A DNA stretch of 64,000 bases from contig DULK01000035.1 in the NCBI GenBank assembly GCA_012840385.1, positions 1 through 64,000 on the forward strand. The letters run 5' to 3'. The DNA is from Syntrophomonadaceae bacterium. Lineage in GTDB: Bacteria; Bacillota; DSM-12270; Thermacetogeniales; Thermacetogeniaceae. Below, piece after piece: positions 7,496 through 17,179 of the stretch. Position 1 is the first letter of the stretch; each line of letters starts with the position of its first letter. The position numbers and the translations under genes were made by a program. A model generated the notes under the pieces. That model was not told the DNA's origin, did not search any database, and worked only from the letters and a program-made list of their open reading frames with translations.

Positions 7496-8602
7496 ATGCA
7501 AGATTGTTATTATTGGGCCACCCTACATATAAGTATGGAGCTGGGGCCGCGCAGCCTGCTGTATCTTTACCGGTATTTTGGTTCGGGGAAGGCAGTCTTC
7601 GAAGCGGATCCCGGTGAATTCCGGAACATACCTTTGCTTTCTCCTCAAGTTGCTGAAAAAATTATTGCTTGCCGGAATTCTCTCACCCCTGAAAAAACCG
7701 CTCAGGAACTCATATCAAGCAACATCAAGGTCACAGTACTGGGAGACCCGGATTACCCAAAGCTTCTTGCAGAAATCCCTGATCCTCCTGTGGTGATTTA
7801 CAGCAGAGGCAGGCTACCTGGGCATGAAATGCCTTTGATAGCCATAGTGGGAGCACGAAGGGCAACCCCCTACGGAAGGGTTATGGCGAAGAAGCTGGCC
7901 GAGGATTTAACAAATCTCGGTTGGGGTGTCGTCAGCGGCATGGCGAGAGGAATCGATACTGCTGCCCATGAGGGGGCAATTGCCGGGAACGGTTACACCC
8001 TGGCCGTTTTGGGGTGCGGTGTGGATGTCTGCTATCCCCGAGAAAATCAAAAGCTCTATGAAAAGATAGCAGAAATGGGATGCCTTTTGAGTGAATTTCC
8101 ACCTGGTACACATCCCCAGCCGAAGAACTTTCCAATAAGAAACCGGATCATCAGCGGCTGTTCCCTGGGGACGCTTGTAGTGGAGGCGGGTGAGCGCAGC
8201 GGTGCCCTGATAACTGCCAACTTTGCCCTCGAACAAGGGAGGGATGTCTTTGCTGTCCCCGGAAGCGTTACAAGTATTCGGAGCCGCGGTACAAACAATT
8301 TAATAAAACAGGGGGCAAAGCTTGTGGAAAGTGCCGAGGATGTGATTGCGGAGTACCCTTATTTAAGTTTTTCTTTGCCGGCCTCACAAGAGTGCCCTGT
8401 AAAGAGAACAAAGCTACCGCCGGAGGAGGCCGCGGTTTACAAGTATTTAAACTTGGAACCGACTCATATTGATCAGCTGGCGGAACTTACCGGCATGCCT
8501 GTTTCGATGATCGGCAGCATTCTGACGATGCTGGAACTCAAGGGGCTTGCAAAGAGATTGAATGGAGATTATTATATCTCTGCGGATCTTTCCCGGCGTT
8601 GA
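7496..8602 (+). CDS. dprA: DNA processing protein DprA (Smf)
   Basis: A 368-residue protein with the DprA Rossmann core, visible as GARRATPYGR, SGMARGIDTAAH, LGCGVDVCYP and FAVPGSV. There is an N-terminal helical region and a C-terminal winged-helix segment (about 300-368). DprA binds single-stranded DNA and loads RecA during transformation; in bacteria without overt competence its role is less certain. ATG 7496 has AAGGGAG nine bases upstream, better than the upstream ATG at 7466. It is the first gene of the dprA-topA-trmFO-xerC-hslVU-codY block seen in B. subtilis. A strong AGGAGG at 7421-7426 upstream does not fit any plausible start. Confidence 0.95.
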   Translation: MQDCYYWATLHISMELGPRSLLYLYRYFGSGKAVFEADPGEFRNIPLLSPQVAEKIIACRNSLTPEKTAQELISSNIKVTVLGDPDYPKLLAEIPDPPVVIYSRGRLPGHEMPLIAIVGARRATPYGRVMAKKLAEDLTNLGWGVVSGMARGIDTAAHEGAIAGNGYTLAVLGCGVDVCYPRENQKLYEKIAEMGCLLSEFPPGTHPQPKNFPIRNRIISGCSLGTLVVEAGERSGALITANFALEQGRDVFAVPGSVTSIRSRGTNNLIKQGAKLVESAEDVIAEYPYLSFSLPASQECPVKRTKLPPEEAAVYKYLNLEPTHIDQLAELTGMPVSMIGSILTMLELKGLAKRLNGDYYISADLSRR

Positions 8603-8631
8603 GCGATATTCCTTAAAAAGGGTGAAATTAA

Positions 8632-10710
8632 ATGGCCAAGGTCCTTGTAATTGTGGAATCTCCTGCAAAGGCACGCGCTATCTCTAAGCTGTTAGGAAGA
8701 AAATATCTTGTCAAGGCGTCTATGGGACATATCCGTGACCTTCCTAAAAGCCAGATCGGCGTTGACATAGAGAGATCCTTTGAGCCTAAGTATATTACAA
8801 TTCGAGGAAAGGGCGAGTTGATCAAAGATTTAAAAGAATCCGCGAAAAAGGCGGACCAGGTGCTGCTGGGCCCCGACCCCGATCGCGAAGGAGAGGCCAT
8901 TGCTTGGCACCTGGGCAATATTCTGGACATACCTCCGGATGCCCCATGCCGGATTGAGTTTCATGAGATCACCAAGAAGGCACTGGAGGAGGCGGTGAGG
9001 CAGCCGCACCGGATCAATTTGAACCGGGTTGACGCCCAGCAGGCCAGGCGCGTTCTCGACCGGTTGGTGGGTTATAATTTGAGCCCTCTGCTTTGGCGGA
9101 AAATCAAAAGGGGTTTGAGCGCAGGGCGTGTCCAGTCCGTTGCCGTCCGTTTGATTTGCGACCGGGAAGATGAGATTAAGAATTTTAAACCGGAAGAATA
9201 CTGGACCCTTACCGCGCGTTTAAAGGCGCAGGAAAGCCTGTTTGAAGCTAACCTGTTTCGCAAAGGGGGGCAAAAGGTCAACCTTGCGAACGAGGAAGAT
9301 GTTAATAAAGTAATTGAGGATCTGAAAACAGCCGAATTTATCGTAGTTAAGATAAATAAACGCGACCGCAGGCGAAATCCCTTGCCGCCATTCACCACCA
9401 GCACGCTGCAGCAGGAGGCCAGCCGGAAATTGAATTTTCCTGTGAAAAAGACGATGCTGATTGCCCAGCAGTTGTATGAGGGCCTCGATTTGGGCGAGGA
9501 AGGTATTGTCGGTTTGATCACATATATGCGAACCGATTCCACAAGGCTCTCTGAGGAGGCGCAAAACTCTGCTCGGGAATATATTAAGAACACCTTTGGT
9601 TCCGAATATATCCCTGAAAAGGCTCCACAATACAAAACAGGGCGCATGGCCCAGGAGGCACATGAGGCTATACGCCCAACGGTGACCGAAAGGGTTCCCG
9701 GGAAAGTCAAGTCTTTGCTCACCCGTGATCAGTACAGATTATATAAGCTCATATGGGACCGTTTTATTGCCAGCCAGATGAGCCCCGCAGTTTTTGAGGC
9801 TACTACGGTCGACATAGAAGCCGGTCCGTACCTTTTCCGGGCCACCGGCTCTGTCCTTCGCTTCCCCGGTTTTATGAGAGTTTATACGGAAACTGACGAA
9901 GAGGAGTCGACTTTACCTGCTCTCGTTGAGGGAGAAAAACTTGTTCTTCAGGAATTGCTGCCCAAGCAGCATTTCACCCAGCCGCCTCCGCGTTACACCG
10001 AGGCCAGTCTGGTTAAAACACTGGAGGAAAACGGCATCGGCCGGCCGAGCACCTATGCCCCGATTATTGCCACCATTCAAAGCCGCGGCTACGTCGTGAA
10101 GGAAGACAAGTATCTCTACCCGACCGAATTGGGTTGTATCGTTGTTGACCTTTTGAAAGAATACTTCCCGAAAATAATCGATACTGAGTTTACGGCAGGG
10201 ATGGAGGAAAAACTCGATCAGATCGAAGAGGGGCAAACCCCCTGGCAGGAGGTGGTCGCGGAATTTTACCGGCCGTTCAAGCAGGATCTTGAACACGCCG
10301 AATCCGAGATCGGTGTGATCGAAGTGGAGGATGAGCTGAGTGAGGAGAAGTGCCCCAATTGCGGACGCAACCTGGCGATAAAGCAGGGGAAATACGGTAA
10401 ATTCCTTGCTTGCCCGGGATTTCCCGAATGCCGTTATACGCAGCCTTATTACGAGGATACGGGAATCCCGTGCCCTCGCTGTGGTGGAAAAATAGTGGTG
10501 CGCAAGACGCGCCGTGGCAAAAAATTTTATGGTTGTATAAACTACCCCGAATGCGATTTTACATCATGGGATGAACCGTCACGGCATCTATGCCCGGAAT
10601 GCGGCCATTTTCTCACATACCAGGGGCGTTTGAAAAAGAAGCTCACCTGCCCCATCTGTAGCAAAACATATGACGAAAACAATTTGCCCGGGAGAGCCGA
10701 GGTGAAGTGA
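8632..10710 (+). CDS. topA: DNA topoisomerase I
   Basis: A type IA topoisomerase of 692 residues that relaxes negative supercoils. The TOPRIM domain is N-terminal (VLVIVESPAKARAI), with the acidic triad in GPDPDREGEA. The catalytic tyrosine lies in GLITYMRTDS, near residue 298. The C-terminus has three Cys4 zinc ribbons (CPNC..., CPRC..., CPEC...CPIC) spanning about residues 575-680. Length and layout match Firmicutes TopA. The next gene starts on its stop codon. Confidence 0.98.
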   Translation: MAKVLVIVESPAKARAISKLLGRKYLVKASMGHIRDLPKSQIGVDIERSFEPKYITIRGKGELIKDLKESAKKADQVLLGPDPDREGEAIAWHLGNILDIPPDAPCRIEFHEITKKALEEAVRQPHRINLNRVDAQQARRVLDRLVGYNLSPLLWRKIKRGLSAGRVQSVAVRLICDREDEIKNFKPEEYWTLTARLKAQESLFEANLFRKGGQKVNLANEEDVNKVIEDLKTAEFIVVKINKRDRRRNPLPPFTTSTLQQEASRKLNFPVKKTMLIAQQLYEGLDLGEEGIVGLITYMRTDSTRLSEEAQNSAREYIKNTFGSEYIPEKAPQYKTGRMAQEAHEAIRPTVTERVPGKVKSLLTRDQYRLYKLIWDRFIASQMSPAVFEATTVDIEAGPYLFRATGSVLRFPGFMRVYTETDEEESTLPALVEGEKLVLQELLPKQHFTQPPPRYTEASLVKTLEENGIGRPSTYAPIIATIQSRGYVVKEDKYLYPTELGCIVVDLLKEYFPKIIDTEFTAGMEEKLDQIEEGQTPWQEVVAEFYRPFKQDLEHAESEIGVIEVEDELSEEKCPNCGRNLAIKQGKYGKFLACPGFPECRYTQPYYEDTGIPCPRCGGKIVVRKTRRGKKFYGCINYPECDFTSWDEPSRHLCPECGHFLTYQGRLKKKLTCPICSKTYDENNLPGRAEVK

Positions 10711-12032
10711 TGGCATCGGTTATCGTTATCGGCGGGGGTTTGGCCGGCTCCGAAGCCGCATGGCAGGCAAGCCGGCTCGGCGCTGAAGTCATCCTATACG
10801 AAATGCGCCCTGTGCAGCAAACCCCCGCACACCACACCGACCTGCTTGCAGAACTGGTCTGCAGCAATTCCCTGCGGGCCCAGTCCCTGCAGAACGCCGT
10901 AGGATTGCTGAAAGAAGAAATGCGAATGGCACATTCTTTGATCATCGAATGTGCAGCTAAGACGGCGGTACCTGCCGGTGGCGCTCTTGCCGTGGACAGG
11001 ACTGCATTTGCGGAGGCAGTGACGGAGGCTATTGTTAAAAACCCGCGAATAACATTGATCAGGAAAGAGGTGAAGGAACTGCCTGAAGAGAGGCCCCTGG
11101 TTATTGCAACAGGCCCCCTTACTTCCCCAGCCTTAGCCCGGAGTATCGCCTCCCTTACGGGTGAGGAATATCTCTCATTCTACGATGCGGCGGCGCCGCT
11201 CGTGACGAGAGAGTCACTTAACATGGAGAAATTATTTGCGGGATCACGCTACGGTAAGGGAGATCCCGCGTACCTGAATGCTCCGATGGATGAAGAGGAG
11301 TACCGGCGATTCTGGCAGGCTTTGGTTACCGCGGATGTCCACGAACCGCATGTCTTTGAGAAGAACCTTTTCTTCGAGGGGTGTTTGCCCATTGAGGTTA
11401 TGGCGAGAAGGGGCCCCGATACCATGCGCTATGGCCCTCTTAAACCCGTAGGCCTGATAGATCCCCGTACAGGTAAAGAACCCTATGCGGTGGTCCAGTT
11501 GCGGCAGGATAACCTGGCAGGCACCATATACAACATGGTCGGTTTTCAAACTCAGTTGAAATGGGGGGAGCAAAAGCGGGTCTTTCGCATGATACCGGGT
11601 TTGGAAAACGCAGAATTTGTTCGCTTCGGGGTAATGCATAAAAACACCTTTATCAACGGACCCAAGGTTTTACTTCCGACCCTGCAGATGCGTTCAGACC
11701 CGGGTATATTCTGTGCGGGGCAGTTTACCGGTGTTGAGGGATACGTGGAATCCGCGGCGAGTGGATTCATTGCCGGTATCAACAGTGCACGCTATGCCCA
11801 AAACAAACAACTGTTGACGCCCCCGCCCGAAACGGCCCACGGCGCCCTTTGCTGGTATGTTGCAACATCGCCAAGTTTAAATTTCCAGCCCATGAACATC
11901 AATTTTGGCCTTTTCCCCGAGCCATCGTGCCGCACCTCCCGTCGCAATAAGACCAAAGTCCTTGCCGAAAATGCCCTTAAGAGCTGGCCCAAATTTCTTG
12001 AAAATTTAGATAGCAGTAACTTGCCGAAATAA
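10710..12032 (+). CDS. trmFO: tRNA (uracil-54-C5)-methyltransferase, folate/FAD-dependent
   Basis: TrmFO (formerly Gid) makes 5-methyluridine at position 54 of the tRNA T-loop, using methylenetetrahydrofolate and FADH2. The N-terminal dinucleotide fold IGGGLAGSEAAW binds FAD, and the characteristic ELVCSNSLRAQSL segment and GQFTGVEGYVESAASG C-terminal motif are intact. ATG 10710 overlaps the topA stop (TGATG) with GGTGAAG upstream; GTG 10707 is a weaker alternative. Its place between topA and xerC is the conserved Firmicutes order. Confidence 0.96.
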   Translation: MASVIVIGGGLAGSEAAWQASRLGAEVILYEMRPVQQTPAHHTDLLAELVCSNSLRAQSLQNAVGLLKEEMRMAHSLIIECAAKTAVPAGGALAVDRTAFAEAVTEAIVKNPRITLIRKEVKELPEERPLVIATGPLTSPALARSIASLTGEEYLSFYDAAAPLVTRESLNMEKLFAGSRYGKGDPAYLNAPMDEEEYRRFWQALVTADVHEPHVFEKNLFFEGCLPIEVMARRGPDTMRYGPLKPVGLIDPRTGKEPYAVVQLRQDNLAGTIYNMVGFQTQLKWGEQKRVFRMIPGLENAEFVRFGVMHKNTFINGPKVLLPTLQMRSDPGIFCAGQFTGVEGYVESAASGFIAGINSARYAQNKQLLTPPPETAHGALCWYVATSPSLNFQPMNINFGLFPEPSCRTSRRNKTKVLAENALKSWPKFLENLDSSNLPK

Positions 12033-12066
12033 TCATTGTGTGCTAGCATTCTATCAGAGGATCAAG

Positions 12067-12993
12067 ATGGAAAAGATAGAGGAATATCGTCAACTTTTTC
12101 TCAATTATCTAAAGAATCAGAAAAACCTGAGCGAAAAGTCTATAATCAACTACTCTGCCGATCTGGACCACTTTTTAACATTCTTAAAATCATCCGCACA
12201 AATCTTTGAGCTCGACCAAATAGAAACAAAGCATTTGCGTGAATACCTCTCTCAAATGTATTCCTTAGGTTATGCCCGAAGCACCATTGCCAGACACATG
12301 GTCTGTTTGCGCGCTTTTTTCAGGTATCTTTACCAGTTGAATGCGGTCAAAACAAATCCTTTGACATTGGTTCGTACACCCAAGGGATCGAGACGCCTGC
12401 CGCAGTTTCTTTATCCTCACGAGATCAATACACTTTTGGATACGCAGGATCGAAATGATTTGTTAGGCATACGAGATAGGGCCATGTTAGAATTATTTTA
12501 TAGTTCGGGCTTAAGGATCGGAGAAATCGTCCAGATAAATATCGGCGATCTTGACTTTTCCTTACGGTGTCTCCTGGTCAAAGGAAAAGGTAAAAAAGAG
12601 AGGATGGTGCCTTTCGGCAAACGGGCGGCGGAGGCTTTAAGCCTTTATTACGTCAAGGCAAGGCCCCTGATCACGGGCAGGCCGGAGCCTGATGTAAATG
12701 AACCGTTTTTTGTTAACTGGAGGGGGCAGCGTTTGACTACGCGTGGTGTTTATGGAATTGTTACTGGATATTTAAAAGAAGTCGCCCCCACCAGAAATCT
12801 ATCGCCACATGCCTTGCGCCATACCTTTGCCACCCACCTTCTGGATGGTGGGGCAGACCTGCGATCCGTTCAGGAGCTGTTAGGTCATGCCAGAATGTCC
12901 AGCACCCAGATCTATACCCATGTTTCCGTTGAAAAGATAAAAATGGTTTATGACAGTGCCCATCCAAGGGCAAAAACCTCAAAGAAAGAATAA
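12067..12993 (+). CDS. xerC: Tyrosine recombinase XerC (CodV type)
   Basis: A 308-residue site-specific recombinase that resolves chromosome dimers with its XerD partner. The N-terminal SAM-like DNA-binding domain spans about residues 5-90. The catalytic domain shows SGLRIGEI (Arg), the beta-hairpin Lys in [21 protein letters not shown] and the nucleophile Tyr in IYTHVS. ATG 12067 has an AGAGGA site. The label XerC rather than XerD rests on position next to hslVU and codY, as for codV. Confidence 0.93.
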   Translation: MEKIEEYRQLFLNYLKNQKNLSEKSIINYSADLDHFLTFLKSSAQIFELDQIETKHLREYLSQMYSLGYARSTIARHMVCLRAFFRYLYQLNAVKTNPLTLVRTPKGSRRLPQFLYPHEINTLLDTQDRNDLLGIRDRAMLELFYSSGLRIGEIVQINIGDLDFSLRCLLVKGKGKKERMVPFGKRAAEALSLYYVKARPLITGRPEPDVNEPFFVNWRGQRLTTRGVYGIVTGYLKEVAPTRNLSPHALRHTFATHLLDGGADLRSVQELLGHARMSSTQIYTHVSVEKIKMVYDSAHPRAKTSKKE

Positions 12994-13006
12994 GAAAGGA
13001 GTCTTT

Positions 13007-13540
13007 GTGTTGTTTACGGGAACAACAATCATCGGAGTTAGATGCAAGGGGCAGGCAGCATTGGGTGGAGATGGCCAGGTAACATTTGGTAACAATACAA
13101 TTATGAAGGAACATGCGTGTAAAGTACGAAGATTATATAACAACCAGGTATTGGCGGGGTTCGCAGGTTCTGTGGCAGACTCTCTTACACTTTTCGATAA
13201 ATTTGAGCGCAAGCTTGAAGAGTACCGGGGCAACCTCTTGCGGTCGGCGGTTGAGCTGGCCCGAGACTGGCGTCTTGACCGCTATTTGCGGCGCCTGGAG
13301 GCCCTGCTCATTACAATGGACAAAGAACACCTTTTGATCATATCCGGAAGCGGCGAAGTCATTGAACCGGATGACGGCATCGCTGCGGTGGGGTCCGGGG
13401 GGCCATATGCCCTGGCGGCTGCGCGCGCCTTGACCCGGCACACGTCACTCGATGCAGCACAAATAGTACAGTCGGCTTTAGAAATTGCAGCATCAATCTG
13501 TGTTTATACAAATAATTTTATTACAGTAGAAAAATTATAA
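13007..13540 (+). CDS. hslV: ATP-dependent protease subunit HslV (ClpQ)
   Basis: A 177-residue proteasome-like N-terminal-nucleophile hydrolase. The mature N-terminus is expected at the first Thr of [10 protein letters not shown], after removal of a short leader (about five residues), and the GDGQVTFGN motif follows. It forms a dodecamer capped by HslU, encoded 11 bases downstream. GTG 13007 has AAAGGAG five bases upstream; TTG 13010 is an alternative. HslV paired with CodY matches the clpQ-clpY-codY arrangement. Confidence 0.95.
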   Translation: MLFTGTTIIGVRCKGQAALGGDGQVTFGNNTIMKEHACKVRRLYNNQVLAGFAGSVADSLTLFDKFERKLEEYRGNLLRSAVELARDWRLDRYLRRLEALLITMDKEHLLIISGSGEVIEPDDGIAAVGSGGPYALAAARALTRHTSLDAAQIVQSALEIAASICVYTNNFITVEKL

Positions 13541-13551
13541 GGGAGAGAAAG

Positions 13552-14952
13552 ATGGAAGAATTAACACCACAGCAAATTGTTGCCGAGTTGGATCGTTATA
13601 TTATCGGCCAGCAGGCGGCCAAAAAAGCGGTGGCAATCGCCTTAAGAAATAGGTATAGAAGGCGTCTTTTGCCGCCTGAATTGAAGGATGAGATTGTACC
13701 GAAAAATATTATTATGATTGGCCCAACGGGTGTAGGAAAAACAGAGATCGCCAGGCGGCTGGCCAAACTCGTGAACGCCCCGTTTATAAAAGTGGAGGCT
13801 ACTAAATTTACAGAAGTAGGGTATGTGGGGCGTGATGTGGAATCGGTTGTGCGGGATCTGGTAGAAGTTGCGATCAGGATGGTAAAAAATGAAAAGATAG
13901 CTTCGGTTGCCGATAAAGCCGCGGAGCTGGCTGAAGAGCGCATATTGGAGCTTCTATGCCCTGCATCCCGCCGTAAGAAATCCCAAAAGACCCCTTTCGA
14001 TTTATTGTTTGAAGAGTTCGGAGTCAGGCAGACAGCCCCGGTAGAAAACGAAAGTGAAATAACAGGCGAAAAAAAACAGCAGCGCCGGGTCCTTGCGGAA
14101 AAACTGAGAAACCGGGAGATGGAAGATGTATACGTAGAAATCGAGGTAGAAGAAAAACAACCTCAGATGCTGGAGATTTTCTCGCTCGGCGGGATGGAGG
14201 AGATGGGACTTAACCTCCAGGATGTTTTGGGAAACATTTTGCCCAGGAGAAAAAAGAGGCGGCGGGTCAAAATCAGCGAGGCACGGCGCATCCTGGCTCA
14301 AGAAGAGGCTCAAAAGTTGATAGATATGGATGAAGTGATTTCTGAGGCCATTGAACGTGCTGAACAAAGCGGGATCGTCTTCCTAGATGAGATTGATAAG
14401 ATAGCAACGAGAGAAAACAGCAGCGGTCCGGACGTTTCGCGCGGCGGTGTACAGCGCGATTTTCTGCCCATCATAGAAGGGACAACAGTGATTACGAAGT
14501 ACGGCCCGGTAAAAACCGATTATATTCTTTTTATTGCAGCAGGAGCCTTTCATTTCGCAAAACCATCTGATTTGATTCCGGAGCTGCAAGGGCGTTTCCC
14601 GATCAGGGTAGAACTGGAGCCTTTGAGCAAAGATGATTTTTTGAAGATTTTAACCGAGCCTGATAATTCCTTAATAAAACAGTATACCGAACTGTTGCGC
14701 ACTGAGGGGCTTGAGGTTGAATTTACACAGGATGCCCTTGCAGAGCTCGCAGAAATTGCCTATCTCGTGAATGCGCGTACTGAAAATATTGGGGCACGCC
14801 GCCTGCACACCGTAATGGAAAAGGTTGTTGAGGATATATCCTTTCACGCCCCGGAAATGCCCGGGAAGAAAATCATAATTGACAAGGAGTATGTAACCTT
14901 GCGGTTAAGTGATATTGTTAAGGACGAGGACCTAAGCAGGTATATTCTTTAG
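13552..14952 (+). CDS. hslU: HslU (ClpY) ATPase subunit of the HslVU protease
   Basis: A 466-residue AAA+ unfoldase. The N-terminus [17 protein letters not shown] is the usual HslU start. Walker A is [11 protein letters not shown] near residue 60, Walker [12 protein letters not shown] near 277. The variable I-domain lies between them, and the sensor 2 region [10 protein letters not shown] is near 420. It feeds unfolded substrates to HslV. ATG 13552 has GGGAGA upstream. Confidence 0.97.
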   Translation: MEELTPQQIVAELDRYIIGQQAAKKAVAIALRNRYRRRLLPPELKDEIVPKNIIMIGPTGVGKTEIARRLAKLVNAPFIKVEATKFTEVGYVGRDVESVVRDLVEVAIRMVKNEKIASVADKAAELAEERILELLCPASRRKKSQKTPFDLLFEEFGVRQTAPVENESEITGEKKQQRRVLAEKLRNREMEDVYVEIEVEEKQPQMLEIFSLGGMEEMGLNLQDVLGNILPRRKKRRRVKISEARRILAQEEAQKLIDMDEVISEAIERAEQSGIVFLDEIDKIATRENSSGPDVSRGGVQRDFLPIIEGTTVITKYGPVKTDYILFIAAGAFHFAKPSDLIPELQGRFPIRVELEPLSKDDFLKILTEPDNSLIKQYTELLRTEGLEVEFTQDALAELAEIAYLVNARTENIGARRLHTVMEKVVEDISFHAPEMPGKKIIIDKEYVTLRLSDIVKDEDLSRYIL

Positions 14953-14974
14953 TTTAGTAATGGAGGGAAGCGAG

Positions 14975-15769
14975 ATGGAGGCCCTGTTGGAAAAGACCCG
15001 CATCATCAACAAGTTGATGCAAAATGCTCAGGGTGGCATTGATTATAAATTAATGGCTCAGGTCTTGAGTGAGAACATCGGAGCCAACATATATCTCGTG
15101 GGACGGCGGGGAAAAATACTCGGATATCATTTTGTTGAAGGGTTCACCTGTCCGATCATGTCGGATGTTCTTTTACACAGCGAAAGTTTTCCTGAAAGTT
15201 ACAACCAGCAGTTGTTAATGGTTACGGAAACAGAGGAGAATATAAAACAGGATAACGGCTGCTGCATTTTCAACGCTAACGAAAAATGCCAGCTAAATGA
15301 CAAGCGGAAAACGATTATTCCCATCTACGGTGGCGGTGACCGCCTGGGAAGCATGATCCTGACCAAAGCCGGGGCCGACCTGGAAACAGGTGATTTGGTG
15401 CTTGCGGAACACGGGGCAATTGTGGTGGGAATTGAGATTCTGCGCATTAAAAATGAGCGGGTTGAGTCGGATACGAAAAAGAAGGCGGCAGTTCAGATTG
15501 CACTCGGAACACTTTCCTTCTCTGAAATGGAGGCGGCAGGACATATTTTCTCCGAATTAGGCGGCTCGGAAGGTTTGCTGGTGGCAAGCCGGATAGCGGA
15601 CAGGGTGGGAATCACACGTTCTGTGATTGTCAATGCCTTGCGTAAATTGGAAAGTGCAGGTGTGATCGAGGCAAAGTCCCTTGGGATGAAAGGGACTTTT
15701 ATCCGGATCCTGAATGACAACCTGCTGGATGAATTGAAAAAAGTGCGGTGGAACAAAAAGATCCGTTAA
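14975..15769 (+). CDS. codY: GTP- and branched-chain-amino-acid-sensing repressor CodY
   Basis: A 264-residue regulator with an N-terminal GAF ligand domain (about 1-155) and C-terminal winged helix (about 200-255). The helix shows SRIADRVGITRSVIVNALRKLESAG, recognised here in two parts as the CodY DNA-binding motif. CodY represses nutrient-acquisition, motility and sporulation genes when GTP and branched-chain amino acids are plentiful. ATG 14975 has GGAGGG eight bases upstream, and the upstream ATG 14960 is part of that site. A terminator follows before the flagellar cluster. Confidence 0.97.
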   Translation: MEALLEKTRIINKLMQNAQGGIDYKLMAQVLSENIGANIYLVGRRGKILGYHFVEGFTCPIMSDVLLHSESFPESYNQQLLMVTETEENIKQDNGCCIFNANEKCQLNDKRKTIIPIYGGGDRLGSMILTKAGADLETGDLVLAEHGAIVVGIEILRIKNERVESDTKKKAAVQIALGTLSFSEMEAAGHIFSELGGSEGLLVASRIADRVGITRSVIVNALRKLESAGVIEAKSLGMKGTFIRILNDNLLDELKKVRWNKKIR

Positions 15770-15810
15770 ACAAGGTATAGGACTTTTGGATTAGTTTCTT
15801 AGAGAGCATC

Positions 15811-15865
15811 GAGAAGCGATGGCAAATATTACTGGAGAAAATTCTACCAGTCGCTTCTCTTTTTT
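15811..15865 (+). terminator. Rho-independent terminator after codY
   Basis: GAGAAGCGA at 15811-15819 pairs perfectly with TCGCTTCTC at 15851-15859, followed by six T residues. A second small stem (ACTGG at 15831 with CCAGT at 15847) sits inside. It separates the hslVU-codY operon from the flagellar operon. Confidence 0.85.
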
Positions 15866-15912
15866 GTCGAAATTAGAAGGAATTTCATAGGGGGACCTAG
15901 AATTACTGGGTT

Positions 15913-15921
15913 TGATATAAT
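15913..15921 (+). promoter_or_regulatory. Probable extended -10 promoter of the flagellar cluster
   Basis: TGATATAAT gives a perfect TATAAT (15916-15921) with the TG of an extended -10 element. No convincing -35 is seen 16-18 bases upstream, which extended -10 promoters can tolerate. It lies about 45 bases before flgB and directly after the codY terminator, so it is the best candidate start of the long fla/che transcript. No clear sigma-D type promoter was seen here. Confidence 0.55.
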
Positions 15922-15967
15922 ATGGAGTGATTAATAAATAAATGTTTTAAAGGCGGGTGCACGGAAA

Positions 15968-16366
15968 ATGTGGGAGCAACTGGGTGAACCAATCCTTCCT
16001 GTTCTTCAGGGAATGCTGGACGCCAACTGGCTGCGCCAGCAGGTGATCGCCAACAATATTGCAAACGTCGACACTCCCCAGTACAAAAGATGGGATGTTG
16101 TCTTTGCACAGAAATTGAAAGAAAGTTCTGACATTTCCCTGGCAAGGACAAACCCCCGGCACATTGCCGGGGAAAACCCGGAAACGGTCAAACCCTCATT
16201 AATCCAGCCTGAAAAGACAAGTATGAGGAATGACGGGAATAACGTCGACCTGGAGTACGAAATGGCGCTCCAGGCGGAAACCGTTTTGTTGTACAATCTA
16301 CTGACCAGGTTGGTATCCGATCATCTGGGAATGCTGCGCACGGCAATCACCGAAGGGAGGCGTTAA
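15968..16366 (+). CDS. flgB: Flagellar proximal rod protein FlgB
   Basis: A 132-residue rod protein. The N-terminal segment WLRQQVIANNIANVDTPQYKR is the axial-protein family motif (here read from residue about 19), and the C-terminal helix MALQAETVLLYNLLTRLVSD forms the coiled-coil partner. FlgB is exported and assembles above the MS ring. The ATG has AAGGCGG upstream. First gene of the fla/che cluster. Confidence 0.95.
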   Translation: MWEQLGEPILPVLQGMLDANWLRQQVIANNIANVDTPQYKRWDVVFAQKLKESSDISLARTNPRHIAGENPETVKPSLIQPEKTSMRNDGNNVDLEYEMALQAETVLLYNLLTRLVSDHLGMLRTAITEGRR

Positions 16367-16369
16367 ACG

Positions 16370-16819
16370 GTGGGTCTTTTTACCGGGATTGAAATCAGTG
16401 GGAGCGGTTTGACCGCTCAGCGCCTGCGGCTGGATGTCATAGCCGGGAATATTGCAAATGCCGAAACGACCAGATCCGGCCAGGTGGATCAGAATGGTCG
16501 CCCCATTCCTTACCGGTGCAAGCGGGTTGTTTTTGAGGCAAACAATGTCGACTTTGGTGCGGTTATGAGGGGTGTCGCAAGCAGCTGGGGAGGTGTCAGG
16601 GTCAAGGAAATCGTGGAGGACCAGAGCCCTTTTCCGCTTGTTTACAATCCTGATCACCCGGATGCAGACCCACAGGGTTACGTCCTGATGCCCAATGTGA
16701 ATGTGCTGCAGGAAATGGTGGATCTGATCAGCGCCAGCAGGGCCTACGACGCCAATGTTACTGCATTGAACGCATCAAAGGAGATGTGCACCCGGGCGCT
16801 GGATATCGGGCGGGGATAG
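16370..16819 (+). CDS. flgC: Flagellar proximal rod protein FlgC
   Basis: A 149-residue rod protein with the axial N-terminus SGSGLTAQRLRLDVIAGNIA and the C-terminal motif PNVNVLQEMVDLISASRAYD shared by FlgC and FlgG. It starts at GTG 16370, three bases after flgB, with GGGAGGCG upstream. It builds the proximal rod together with FlgB. Confidence 0.96.
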   Translation: MGLFTGIEISGSGLTAQRLRLDVIAGNIANAETTRSGQVDQNGRPIPYRCKRVVFEANNVDFGAVMRGVASSWGGVRVKEIVEDQSPFPLVYNPDHPDADPQGYVLMPNVNVLQEMVDLISASRAYDANVTALNASKEMCTRALDIGRG

Positions 16820-16844
16820 AAGACGGAAATGTTGAAGGGGTGTT

Positions 16845-17159
16845 GTGACGGTGGATATTTTAGCCGGAACACTGCTTTCGCCGCTGGGGTCCCCCGGAGG
16901 AAATGAAGTTGCCCGGCCGGAGAAGCAGAAAGGAGCGGAAATACCGTTTAAGGATTTCTTGACCCAGGCTATCAGGGACGTGAACAATCTCCAGCAAGAG
17001 GCCGAACAAAAGATCAGGGAGATGACTCTGGGGAACGCAGGCAGTTTCCACGAAATAATCATAGCCACGGAAAAGGCATCGCTGGCCTTACAGCTGCTCA
17101 CGCAGATTCAGAACAAACTGGTTGACGCATATCAGGAAATTATGCGCATCCAACTTTAG
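16845..17159 (+). CDS. fliE: Flagellar hook-basal body protein FliE
   Basis: A 104-residue adaptor between the MS ring (FliF) and the rod. The C-terminal region with FHEIIIATEKASLALQLL and QNKLVDAYQEIMRIQL is the FliE signature. It begins at GTG 16845 with AAGGGG upstream. The proline-rich N-terminus is less conserved. Confidence 0.93.
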   Translation: MTVDILAGTLLSPLGSPGGNEVARPEKQKGAEIPFKDFLTQAIRDVNNLQQEAEQKIREMTLGNAGSFHEIIIATEKASLALQLLTQIQNKLVDAYQEIMRIQL

Positions 17160-17179
17160 GTGACCGGGGTTGGACAGAA

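Noticed and set aside
12950-13006. Longer N-terminus for hslV overlapping xerC
   Set aside because: It would add residues before a nucleophile Thr that should be near the N-terminus, and GTG 13007 has AAAGGAG.
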